DNA of 27,827 nucleotides, from the NCBI GenBank assembly GCA_002499545.1, contig DAME01000023.1:1-27827 (forward strand), given 5' to 3'. How positions within the stretch are numbered: the first letter of the stretch is position 1; every line of letters starts with the position of its first letter. The translations under genes were made by a program, and so were the position numbers. Positions 21,411 to 27,827 of the stretch are shown here, one piece after another. The notes below the pieces were generated by a model that made no database searches, was not told where the DNA came from, and was given only the letters and a program-made list of their open reading frames with translations. The stretch is from Euryarchaeota archaeon UBA88. GTDB taxonomy: Archaea > Thermoplasmatota > Poseidoniia > Poseidoniales > Poseidoniaceae.

Positions 21411-23012
21411 TCAAAATCCACTCGGTGCCATCCACGTGCCAAATTCTTCCTTCATTGCGTGGATGATTTCCCCAAGGGTGCAGTCGTTTCGAACGGCGTG
21501 TAGGACGTGCGGGAAGAGGTTATCATCTCCCTTGGCTGCGGCGCGTATTGAATCAAGTGCTAACTGTGAAGTGTCTGAAGAGCGGTTCTTCCGGAGCGTT
21601 GCGAGCCGCTCACACTGTTCAATCCCAACCGATGGGTCGAGTTTGAGAACTTCCGTCTTTTCTTCATCCTCCATGACCCCGTGATTCACACCTACAATTC
21701 TGCGATTTTTCTGCTCGACGTCATTGAGATGTTGGTAGGCTGCGTTATGAATCTCTCTCTGTTGCCAACCCTGTTCAATTGCTTGAAGCGCACCACCGAG
21801 CGATTCTATCTTTTCGATTTGTGCCATCGACAGGTCATGGATTTTTTTCGTGAGTGCTTCAACGTGGTATGATCCACCCAGCGGGTCAACGACATCAGCA
21901 GCTCCACTTTCCTCAGCAATGATTTGCTGTGTCCGTAATGCAACTGTCGCAGATTTTTCAGTCGGCAACCCGAGAGCCTCATCATAGGAATTTGTATGCA
22001 AACTCTGTGTACCGCCGCAGACGGCTGCAAGTGCTTGTATTGTCACCCGTGCGATATTGTTCAGGGGTTGTTGTGCAGTGAGACTCACGCCGGCTACTTG
22101 AGTGTGGAATCGTAGCATTGCCGATTTTGGATTCTTTGGTGAATAACGGTGAGTTATGAGTTCATACCACAAGGCTCGTGCGGCACGAAATTTCGACGCT
22201 TCTTCAAAGAAATCATTGTGGCAGTTAAAGAAAAATGAGAGGCGGGGCGCGAAACTGTCAATATCGAGCCCCTTCGCTACCGCAGCTTCGACATAGGCAA
22301 GTGCATTGGCAATCGTGAACGACACTTCCTGAACTGCTGTTGAGCCAGCTTCGCGAATGTGGTAGCCAGATATGGATATTGTATTCCATTTCGGGACATG
22401 CTCAGCACAATATTCGAAAATATCTGTAATGAGGCGCATGCTGTGCTTGGGTGGGAAAATATAGGTACCGCGAGCGATATATTCTTTGAGGATATCGTTT
22501 TGAATTGTACCGAGTACTTCAGTAGATTGAACTCCTTGTTCTTCAGCGACAGCGATATACATGGCGAGAAGAACCATCGCCGGTGCATTAATTGTCATCG
22601 ACGTACTCACTTTATCCAATGGAATTCCGTCTAACAGCTGTCGCATATCATCGAGTGATGAGACCGATACTCCGACTTTGCCAACTTCTCCCATTGACAT
22701 GTCATCATCAGCATCGTATCCTAGCTGCGTTGGTAAATCAAATGCTACAGATAGCCCCTTTTGGCCACGATCTAAGAGGAGTTTGAATCGCTCATTTGTA
22801 GCCTTAGCACTGGAAAAACCAGCGTATTGACGCATCGTCCACAGGCGTGATCTGTACATTGTAGAGTGTATTCCGCGGGTGTATGGTGGTTCACCTGCGT
22901 TACCAATTTCATGTGGTGAAAATCCCTGCTGCGTGAGGGAGTGTTCGGTACTCTGCAAATCAACCTCCAAACCACTCAAGGTTTTCCAGTCATCCTTGCG
23001 CTGACTGACCAT
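21411..23012 (-). CDS. mcmA1: Methylmalonyl-CoA mutase, large (catalytic) subunit
   Basis: 533 residues; TIM-barrel substrate-binding part of adenosylcobalamin-dependent methylmalonyl-CoA mutase, which interconverts methylmalonyl-CoA and succinyl-CoA. Landmarks: P-Y-T-R-G-I-H-S-T-M-Y then L-W-T-M-R-Q-Y-A-G-F, V-A-F-D-L-P-T-Q-L-G, N-D-I-L-K-E-Y-I-A-R-G-T, S-I-S-G-Y-H-I-R-E-A-G, and G-G-T-Q-S-L-H-T-N-S. No C-terminal B12 domain (D-x-H-x-x-G) follows, so the cobalamin-binding subunit must be a separate gene outside this window, as usual in archaea. The frame is open to 23111, but the ATG at 23012, 40 bp after the SlyD stop and preceded by GGGAGT, avoids overlap. Confidence 0.94.
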   Translation of the reverse strand: MVSQRKDDWKTLSGLEVDLQSTEHSLTQQGFSPHEIGNAGEPPYTRGIHSTMYRSRLWTMRQYAGFSSAKATNERFKLLLDRGQKGLSVAFDLPTQLGYDADDDMSMGEVGKVGVSVSSLDDMRQLLDGIPLDKVSTSMTINAPAMVLLAMYIAVAEEQGVQSTEVLGTIQNDILKEYIARGTYIFPPKHSMRLITDIFEYCAEHVPKWNTISISGYHIREAGSTAVQEVSFTIANALAYVEAAVAKGLDIDSFAPRLSFFFNCHNDFFEEASKFRAARALWYELITHRYSPKNPKSAMLRFHTQVAGVSLTAQQPLNNIARVTIQALAAVCGGTQSLHTNSYDEALGLPTEKSATVALRTQQIIAEESGAADVVDPLGGSYHVEALTKKIHDLSMAQIEKIESLGGALQAIEQGWQQREIHNAAYQHLNDVEQKNRRIVGVNHGVMEDEEKTEVLKLDPSVGIEQCERLATLRKNRSSDTSQLALDSIRAAAKGDDNLFPHVLHAVRNDCTLGEIIHAMKEEFGTWMAPSGF

Positions 23013-23052
23013 GAGACTCCCACGGAGTGGGGCTTCATCAAGACTCCCTTGT

Positions 23053-23559
23053 TTAATGTTGAATGGACCCGTCTGAGCCGTGCGCATGGCCATGAGACTT
23101 TTCATCCTCATTGGCTGAACGTAATTCTACAATCTCTACTGCAAAATTGAGTGATTTACCGGCTAATGTGTGGTTGAAATCCGCCGTCACTGCATCATCA
23201 GTTAGAACGGTAATTGTGAATGGGGAAGGACCGTGCGGCATTTGTGCAACCAGTTGCATGCCTGCCTCAAGCATGGCTTCCTTTTCCAACTCAGCGAATT
23301 GTGAACGTGGTATTTCCATAACTGCAGCATCATCACGAGGGCCATATGCTCGGTCAGCAGTGAGGAGGAATTCACGCTTTTCTCCGACGGCAGCGCCAAG
23401 AATTTCTTCTTCAAATCCTGGAATCATTTGACCGTGACCGACAAGGAATGAAAGCGGTTCTCTACCTTCACTGCTGTCAAAGACCTCACCACTATCTGGG
23501 TGGGTGCCTGTATAGTGTACGCTTGCTACGATGTCTTTTTCTACTTTCAAATCCGTCAT
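23053..23559 (-). CDS. slyD: FKBP-type peptidyl-prolyl isomerase, SlyD-like
   Basis: 168 residues; cytosolic prolyl isomerase and chaperone. FKBP core: V-H-Y-T-G-T, G-E-V-F-D-S-S-E-G-R-E-P-L-S-F, G-H-G-Q-M-I-P-G-F-E-E-E, followed by the insert-in-flap domain (about 70-130) typical of SlyD. The return strand is L-A-G-K-S-L-N-F-A-V-E-I-V. The short tail holds several His (H-G-H-A-H and a terminal H), as in metal-binding SlyD tails. AAGGTGA lies 4 nt before the ATG. It lies between the basic Pro-rich protein and the mutase, all on one strand. Confidence 0.92.
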   Translation of the reverse strand: MTDLKVEKDIVASVHYTGTHPDSGEVFDSSEGREPLSFLVGHGQMIPGFEEEILGAAVGEKREFLLTADRAYGPRDDAAVMEIPRSQFAELEKEAMLEAGMQLVAQMPHGPSPFTITVLTDDAVTADFNHTLAGKSLNFAVEIVELRSANEDEKSHGHAHGSDGSIQH

Positions 23560-23563
23560 AAAT

Positions 23564-24481
23564 TCACCTTCGAGTTGTCATTCTGGAAACCAGGTCTTTG
23601 AGTTTCCCTGCGACTGATGAGGGTAGAATTTCTTCTTCTACCTTTTGTTCTAAGAATTCAATCGATGCTGCGACGCCGATTCGTTCACCCTTGGCCCATA
23701 CTTGTCCTAATATGTTTGAGCGGTGTTCTTCGGAAACTTCATCATCCAAGAGAATGTCTTTTGCAGCATATTTGTATTCCAAATATTTTTGTCGATTCAG
23801 TTTCTTTTCCTGCTTCTGTCGCCCGCCACCTTTTTTGTCAGCACGGCGACGTTTTCTTTTACGATCATTTGCTGATGTTTTGGTAACTTCGGTTTGAATT
23901 TGCTTGAAAACATCGCTTCGAGTTGATACATCTGAAACAGTATCAGAAACAACTGCTTCTTCGATGAGTGGTGATGCCTTCGTCTCGACTGGAAGAGGAG
24001 CGACCATGACTATTTTCGCTTCCACCTCTGGTTCTACGACCGCATCCTTCCTCTGTACTTTTGCGTTTTTACGGGATTCTTCTGACTTTCTTCGGAGTTC
24101 AGCAAGCCGATTTTCACGGGATTGAGCAGGGGCGCTTGGTTGAACTTCGACTGAATTGGTGATTGTCGGTGAGGGTTGTTGCGCTGGTGATTCATTCGCG
24201 GGTACTGGAACTGGTTTCGTTTTAGGAACAGGAGTATCGCCAAGTCTGTTCAAAGCATCTTGTCGTTTTTTGGCGAGTTCGGACATCCCAGAGGGCTTAA
24301 CAGGTTGCGATGCTGGACGTGCAGTATCTCGTGAGGGTGGATTTTGGCGACGTTGTGCTTGAGAACGCTCGCCCATTCGCTTGTTTCTTTGAGCACTGGC
24401 ATCACGCGCAAACGGATTAAAGGGTTCATCCTTTTTGCGCCGTCCACCGTTGATGTGAATTCCCCCGTGTTGTCCTGACAT
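23564..24481 (-). CDS. Basic, proline-rich and coiled protein, unknown
   Basis: 305 residues. The first 130 are Pro/Ser/Gln-rich and disordered-looking, with short repeats of N-R-L-G / R-L-A-E-L-R-R-K-S-E type. The middle is mixed and acidic. A very basic block follows near 220-245 (D-R-K-R-K-R-R-R-A-D-K-K-G-G-G-R-Q-K). The last 70 residues look folded and helical (E-Y-K-Y-A-A-K-D-I-L-L-D to L-K-D-L-V-S-R-M). I do not recognise it; the basic block suggests nucleic-acid or ribosome contact (inference). The ATG at 24481 is preferred over a TTG at 24511 that would add ten residues. It follows kae1 by 36 bp and ends 4 bp before slyD. Confidence 0.7.
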   Translation of the reverse strand: MSGQHGGIHINGGRRKKDEPFNPFARDASAQRNKRMGERSQAQRRQNPPSRDTARPASQPVKPSGMSELAKKRQDALNRLGDTPVPKTKPVPVPANESPAQQPSPTITNSVEVQPSAPAQSRENRLAELRRKSEESRKNAKVQRKDAVVEPEVEAKIVMVAPLPVETKASPLIEEAVVSDTVSDVSTRSDVFKQIQTEVTKTSANDRKRKRRRADKKGGGRQKQEKKLNRQKYLEYKYAAKDILLDDEVSEEHRSNILGQVWAKGERIGVAASIEFLEQKVEEEILPSSVAGKLKDLVSRMTTRR

Positions 24482-24517
24482 CGACCACTTAAAAACCATT
24501 AGCGTGGGCAACGAGGA

Positions 24518-25537
24518 CTAAACGGCCCATGTCACGGTAGTTTCATCTGTCCGCAGATATTGATTGACTGCACTTTCGGCCAGTGAAGTTGTTCGACCAT
24601 GTTCAAGTTCGATATGGCCGAGTAATGCAATCATTGTACCGTTGTCGATGCAGTACATCCTCGGAGGAGCATGTGATGATGATGAGCGCTCTTCTGCCAT
24701 TTGTTTGCACATGGTTCGAAGTCGAGAGTTGCAAGCAACGCCACCTCCGAGTAACAATTCAGATTTACCGGTGTGAGATAATGCACGCTCAGCCACTTCA
24801 ACACAAGCAGCGAAGGCATGTTCCTGCAATGACCAGCAAACCGCACCTAGGTCTGAGCCGTTGTCAATCAGACGTTGTGCTGCAGTCATGACACCTGAAA
24901 AGGCGAGGTCCATTCCGCGAACTGCGAATGGAAGTTCAAGACCTTGAAGCGATGGACTATCCTGTTGTTGCAGCCATTCAGCAGCCAGTCGCTCAATCAC
25001 GGGTCCACCCGGGAATGGAATGCCTTGAGCACGAGCGAATTTATCCAACATGTTACCGATGCCAATGTCAAGTGTTTCCCCTAGGACACGGTATTTTCCT
25101 TCAAGGTGTGCAATGACCTGCGTGTTACCACCGGAAACATACAGCAAAATCGGATCGTTGCATCCGCATTGTTGCTTACCAATTTCAATGTGGGCTACAC
25201 AGTGATTCACGCCAACCATAGGAACATCAAGTTTGCTTGAAATACCACGTGCAATGGCCGCACCAACACGTAAGCACGGGCCTAATCCAGGGCCTTGCGA
25301 ATAAGCAACTGCACCGATATGCCTTCCAGATATACCGTGCATTTCAAAGAGATTTTCGAGCAATTGGTTGGCAATATCTTTGTGATGGTCCGCAGCTTCG
25401 CGCGGATGAATCCCCCCCTTTTCAGGACGAATCGTATCAGAGGAAGATGGTAGCGGTATGCCGTCAGAATCGACGAGCCCAAATGACAAAGTATGTGCTG
25501 TCGATTCAATTCCGAGGGTGAATGTTCCCTTCGCCAT
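24518..25537 (-). CDS. kae1: Kae1/TsaD, tRNA threonylcarbamoyladenosine transferase subunit
   Basis: 339 residues; ASKHA-fold catalytic subunit of the KEOPS complex that transfers threonylcarbamoyl to A37 of ANN-decoding tRNAs (t6A). Start T-L-G-I-E-S-T-A-H-T, metal motif H-C-V-A-H (HxxxH), V-S-G-G-N-T-Q-V-I phosphate loop, G-G-G-V-A-C-N-S and D-N-G-T-M-I-A are all present. The protein stops at R-T-D-E-T-T-V-T-W, where many euryarchaeal versions continue into a Bud32 kinase domain; the kinase is not fused here. The ATG at 25537 gives the normal length (a longer frame to 25576 exists). It is divergent from hutI with 50 bp between. Confidence 0.95.
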   Translation of the reverse strand: MAKGTFTLGIESTAHTLSFGLVDSDGIPLPSSSDTIRPEKGGIHPREAADHHKDIANQLLENLFEMHGISGRHIGAVAYSQGPGLGPCLRVGAAIARGISSKLDVPMVGVNHCVAHIEIGKQQCGCNDPILLYVSGGNTQVIAHLEGKYRVLGETLDIGIGNMLDKFARAQGIPFPGGPVIERLAAEWLQQQDSPSLQGLELPFAVRGMDLAFSGVMTAAQRLIDNGSDLGAVCWSLQEHAFAACVEVAERALSHTGKSELLLGGGVACNSRLRTMCKQMAEERSSSSHAPPRMYCIDNGTMIALLGHIELEHGRTTSLAESAVNQYLRTDETTVTWAV

Positions 25538-25587
25538 GTTTACCGCAGAGAGCCATTGTTCTTGAACCCTCAACATGTAGCAGCTTT

Positions 25588-26862
25588 ATGCGAACCGTTC
25601 TGGTCGACATAGGCCCGATGGCACATATGTCTGGAAATGGCCCATTGCGAGGTGCTGCGGGTTCACACTATGATGAATTGGTCCTACCGAGAGGAGGAGG
25701 AATCGTAGTGAATGGGGATTCTATTGAGCGAATCGCGAGTAGCGATGAGTTGCGGGACGAGTTCGGACCGCCTTCATCTCACACTCAACATACTGCTGAT
25801 ACATCGGTAATCTCTGTAGAGGGGCGTGCGATTATCCCTGGTTTTGTCGATGCACACACACACCTGTTGTGGGCAGGCGACAGATCTCGTGAAGTTACAT
25901 GGAGGCATGAAGGGAAATCCTACAAGGAAATTGCAGCTATGGGCGGAGGTATTCAACATACCGTCAATTCAACCCGAAAGGCTTCTACAGACCAATTATA
26001 CCAACTTGGTTTTGAACGATTACGGAAATCGTTGAGGACTGGTACAACTCACGTTGAGGCCAAAAGCGGCTACGGACTTTCAACAGATGAAGAATTACGA
26101 CTGTTAAAAATCGCATCTACTTTAGGCAAACTCGAACACGTCCCAACGATTGATTCAACATGGCTTGGCGCTCACGATGTACCTAAAGGAAAAACGTTTG
26201 ACCAGTATGTAGAGGAAATTCTTTCAGATCAACTACCCCGTGTAATCGAGCAGAATATTGCACGCTCTGCAGATGTGTTTTGTGAACCGGGTTGGTTCTC
26301 GCTTGAGCAGAGTGAAGACATACTGAAAGCTTCTCGTAAAGGTGGACTCGATCTTCGAATGCACATTGATGAATTTGAAGACGGGGGTGGGGGTGGACTC
26401 GCTGCAGAACTTGGCGTAACCACCGGCGACCATGCGCATTATACATCTGACGATGCGAGAGCATTGATGGAAGAAAAAGGAGTTACTACAGGTTTCTTAC
26501 CTGGAACCCCCTATGCAATGGGTTCAAAGTGGCCTAACTTCAATCAGGTATCAAACGATGGAATTGTATGGAGTATTGCCAGCGATTTTAATCCAAACTG
26601 CAGAACGCTTAGTTTACCATTCCTCGGCTCACTTCTTGTACAACGTTGTGGCGTGGATCCACTTGTTGCACTCGGAGCAGCCACGCGCAATCCTGCACGA
26701 ACAACACCTCACCCGACGGGCAAGGTTCACGGCCAAATCGTAGAAGGTGGAATTGCAAATTTCAACATTCTCGATTCACCCCATTGGGAATCTTGGTGCA
26801 CCCAACCATCCCATACTCCCATACGCTCTACTTGCTTGAACGGAAAATTGATCCACCATTGA
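25588..26862 (+). CDS. hutI: Imidazolonepropionase
   Basis: 424 residues; amidohydrolase that opens 4-imidazolone-5-propionate to N-formimino-glutamate in histidine degradation. Metal motif H-T-H in P-G-F-V-D-A-H-T-H-L, W-A-G-D-R, then E-A-K-S-G-Y-G-L, the His of M-H-I-D-E-F, T-G-D-H-A-H-Y-T, F-L-P-G-T-P, and the Asp of S-D-F-N-P-N-C are in the family's order. Length is normal (about 400-420). The ATG at 25588 follows no clear ribosome-binding site and may be leaderless; the longer frame from 25522 would overlap kae1. No other hut gene is in the window. Confidence 0.93.
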   Translation: MRTVLVDIGPMAHMSGNGPLRGAAGSHYDELVLPRGGGIVVNGDSIERIASSDELRDEFGPPSSHTQHTADTSVISVEGRAIIPGFVDAHTHLLWAGDRSREVTWRHEGKSYKEIAAMGGGIQHTVNSTRKASTDQLYQLGFERLRKSLRTGTTHVEAKSGYGLSTDEELRLLKIASTLGKLEHVPTIDSTWLGAHDVPKGKTFDQYVEEILSDQLPRVIEQNIARSADVFCEPGWFSLEQSEDILKASRKGGLDLRMHIDEFEDGGGGGLAAELGVTTGDHAHYTSDDARALMEEKGVTTGFLPGTPYAMGSKWPNFNQVSNDGIVWSIASDFNPNCRTLSLPFLGSLLVQRCGVDPLVALGAATRNPARTTPHPTGKVHGQIVEGGIANFNILDSPHWESWCTQPSHTPIRSTCLNGKLIHH

Positions 26863-26888
26863 ATTATTATTAGAATTGGTTTGAAAAG

Positions 26889-26897
26889 TATTTATTA
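26889..26897 (+). promoter_or_regulatory. TATA-like element upstream of the 26923 gene
   Basis: TATTTATTA centred about 30 nt before the ATG in a 60-bp AT-rich gap, consistent with a separate promoter for the gene that follows hutI. Confidence 0.45.
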
Positions 26898-26922
26898 TTG
26901 GGCTTTTGTGAGGTAATTTAAA

Positions 26923-27261
26923 ATGGAAATCAATGAGTACGTATTAGTTGAAACTGTAGTATGCTCTGGGGCAGAAGGAAAAGTTGCTCGTTTCAAGAGA
27001 ATGCTTGAAGCTCGTCAAGAATTCAAGCGCAGACAAGATGGATGCATTGCAGCCTGGATTGGACAGTCGACTGATGGGCAACCATTGTTCATCGTCCACA
27101 CTGCGTTTGAAGATAAGAAATCGTGGAAGCGGATTTCTGAAAAGATGGTGCACGTTTTGGACGCCAAAGATGGCGGATTGGAATCGGTGATGGGTGGACC
27201 ACCGCTTGTAGGTCTGTTCGAAGTTGCTCGATCTGACATTAATCCAGAATACGACGCTTAA
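26923..27261 (+). CDS. Small protein, possibly ABM-like dimeric alpha/beta barrel
   Basis: 112 residues. The pattern strand, helix (R-F-K-R-M-L-E-A-R-Q-E-F), R-R-Q-D-G-C-I-A-A-W-I, strand L-F-I-V-H-T-A-F, helix (S-W-K-R-I-S-E-K-M) resembles antibiotic-biosynthesis-monooxygenase-type domains (stress-response dimeric barrels). The likeness is by layout and the G-C-x-x-x-W element, not by a firm signature. GAGGT lies 8 nt before the ATG and a TATA-like element about 30 nt upstream, so it has its own promoter. The last 25 residues (G-G-P-P-L-V-G-L-F-E-V) are Gly/Pro-rich. Confidence 0.7.
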   Translation: MEINEYVLVETVVCSGAEGKVARFKRMLEARQEFKRRQDGCIAAWIGQSTDGQPLFIVHTAFEDKKSWKRISEKMVHVLDAKDGGLESVMGGPPLVGLFEVARSDINPEYDA

Positions 27262-27329
27262 TCGGCTCTATCCACTGCCCCGTAACGTCGCATAATCATT
27301 GTTATACGACATATGCCAGAACCTGGAGT

Positions 27330-27516
27330 TCAACGATGATACCATGAAGGGCGGAAATGTTGCGCAGTACGTCGTTCTGTCAATTCTCCGTATTGAGTGT
27401 CGCATACGTTTCCAATAATTTCAACGAAAAGTAGGGGGTCGAAGCATAGAATCGATGTATTTTTGTCGATTTTTTGGATTGCCCTTTAACGAAGCAACTA
27501 AGTCATGGATATTCAT
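27330..27516 (-). pseudogene. Possible frameshifted small gene
   Basis: From an ATG at 27516 the minus strand reads 31 codons to a TGA at 27421 (start M-N-I-H-D-L-V-A-S-L-K). Across a run of five C's at about 27435-27439 the reading appears to move to the next frame (F-V-E-I-I-G-N-V-C-D-T-Q-Y-G) and ends at a TGA at 27330. Dropping one C joins both parts into about 61 residues with a protein-like composition. No family is recognised; it could be a decayed gene, an assembly error or chance. Confidence 0.3.
27451..27475 (+). terminator. Short stem plus T-run, terminator-like
   Basis: ATCGA and TCGAT (5-bp arms, 10-nt loop holding five T's) followed by five more T's. It could end plus-strand transcription from the 26923 gene before the zinc-ribbon gene. 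The stem is weak, and archaeal termination depends mainly on the T-tract. Confidence 0.35.
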
Positions 27517-27533
27517 GGTTCTAATTGAGTGGC

Positions 27534-27686
27534 ATGACGGTAGTTGAAGGATTTTGTCTCAAGTGCAAAACATATGGCCCCATCAAGAATGGGCAGCTCA
27601 TCAAAATGAAGAACGGTAGAACGCGTATGGGTGGTGTATGCTCCCAGCAAGGCTGTACTGGCAAGATATCGAAGATCGTCAGTTAA
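27534..27686 (+). CDS. Small zinc-ribbon protein (DUF5679-like)
   Basis: 50 residues. Cys8 and Cys11 (G-F-C-L-K-C-K) pair with Cys36 and Cys41 (G-V-C-S-Q-Q-G-C), around a basic centre M-K-N-G-R-T-R. The M-K-N-G-R and G-V-C pattern matches my memory of DUF5679 zinc ribbons, small archaeal/bacterial proteins of unknown function. The second pair is CX4C, wider than the usual CX2C. It lies just upstream of tRNA-Val on the same strand, with no strong ribosome-binding site. Confidence 0.8.
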   Translation: MTVVEGFCLKCKTYGPIKNGQLIKMKNGRTRMGGVCSQQGCTGKISKIVS

Positions 27687-27712
27687 TCATCCAGCAGTCC
27701 TTACCGATGTGG

Positions 27713-27722
27713 TTTAATATAT
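27713..27722 (+). promoter_or_regulatory. TATA box of tRNA-Val
   Basis: TTTAATATAT, a close match to the archaeal consensus, centred about 29 bp before the mature 5' end of the tRNA. Confidence 0.75.
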
Positions 27723-27745
27723 CGCTTCAGTGGGAAGAATACCTA

Positions 27746-27821
27746 GGGCTCGTGGTCTAGGGGTTATGACGTTGCCTTGACATGGCAAAGATCGAGAGTT
27801 CAATTCTCTCCGAGCCCACCA
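27746..27821 (+). tRNA. tRNA-Val (GAC)
   Basis: Full cloverleaf. The acceptor stem is GGGCTCG with CGAGCCC. The D arm closes through GTC/GAC. The anticodon stem is TTGCC/GGCAA around loop TTGACAT, with anticodon GAC at 27779-27781. The T arm is GAGAG/CTCTC with loop TTCAATT, and the discriminator base is A. The CCA end is encoded (27819-27821). No intron. It decodes GUC/GUU valine codons. Confidence 0.96.
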
Positions 27822-27827
27822 CTAATT

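Larger units (their letters stand above)
27262..27533. other. 272-bp gap: stem-loop, coding trace and T-rich stop, no intact gene
   Basis: Three things are visible. An imperfect stem-loop (GTCG-x-ATAA / TTAT-x-CGAC, 6-nt loop) lies at 27287-27310. A frameshifted protein-like reading lies on the minus strand at 27330-27516. A 5-bp stem followed by a T run lies at 27451-27475. No tRNA or rRNA can be recognised in it. Confidence 0.6.

Noticed and set aside
27421..27423. In-frame TGA as a possible selenocysteine codon
   Set aside because: No SECIS-like structure or known selenoprotein family; a one-base frameshift at the nearby C run explains the reading better.

Overview
The window reads as chromosomal DNA of a marine planktonic archaeon, most likely a Marine Group II (Poseidoniales-type) euryarchaeote. 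The archaeal assignment rests on an archaeal/eukaryal ribosomal cluster (S19e, PDCD5/TFAR19, L39e, L31e, S17e), Kae1, a TrmJ-type SPOUT methyltransferase, TATA-like promoters and a tRNA-Val gene. The group assignment is inferred from the mix of archaeal information genes with bacterial-type FolE, SlyD, YgfZ and IscA and with large TPR and CARDB-like surface proteins. Gene density is very high: most junctions are short gaps, start/stop overlaps or directly abutting convergent stops. I see no CRISPR array, insertion sequence or rRNA.

Layout. 1-582: 3' part of a malate/lactate dehydrogenase. 586-4296 (minus): YgfZ-like protein, A-type Fe-S carrier, and a large EF-hand/TPR protein. 4366-6023 (plus): a tight set of FMN reductase, formylglycine-generating-enzyme-like protein without the catalytic cysteines, and ArsC-family protein. 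5974-11203 (minus): PqqD-like protein, two-helix membrane peptide, ~1190-residue surface protein and a bitopic membrane protein. 11322-13929 (plus): rps19e, pdcd5, rpl39e (51 aa), rpl31e, rps17e, a 74-aa unknown and trmJ. 13930-16925 (minus): a preQ0 (7-deazaguanine) operon headed by a 53-aa ribbon-helix-helix regulator, then folE, queE, a queC-msrB gene fusion and queD. 17060-18556 (plus): class III aminotransferase. 18557-25537 (minus): Kae1, a basic Pro-rich protein, SlyD, methylmalonyl-CoA mutase large subunit, methylmalonyl-CoA epimerase, a helical unknown and an ABC-2 exporter pair. 25588-27821 (plus): imidazolonepropionase, a possible ABM-like small protein, a 50-aa zinc ribbon and tRNA-Val(GAC).

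Functional links. FolE, QueD, QueE and QueC supply the whole route from GTP to preQ0, the precursor of archaeosine in archaeal tRNA; TrmJ (tRNA 2'-O-methylation) and Kae1 (t6A) add further tRNA modification. Mutase and epimerase form the methylmalonyl-CoA/propionate branch, and HutI belongs to histidine degradation. YgfZ and IscA belong to Fe-S assembly and repair.

The most notable items are the QueC-MsrB fusion, whose QueC half has lost all four zinc cysteines, and the unlabelled RHH gene heading the same operon next to 11-bp-phased AGTATTA repeats. Next are the cysteine-less FGE-like protein in the FMN reductase/ArsC set, the PqqD-like/membrane peptide/giant surface protein cluster, and a frameshifted coding trace at 27330-27516.
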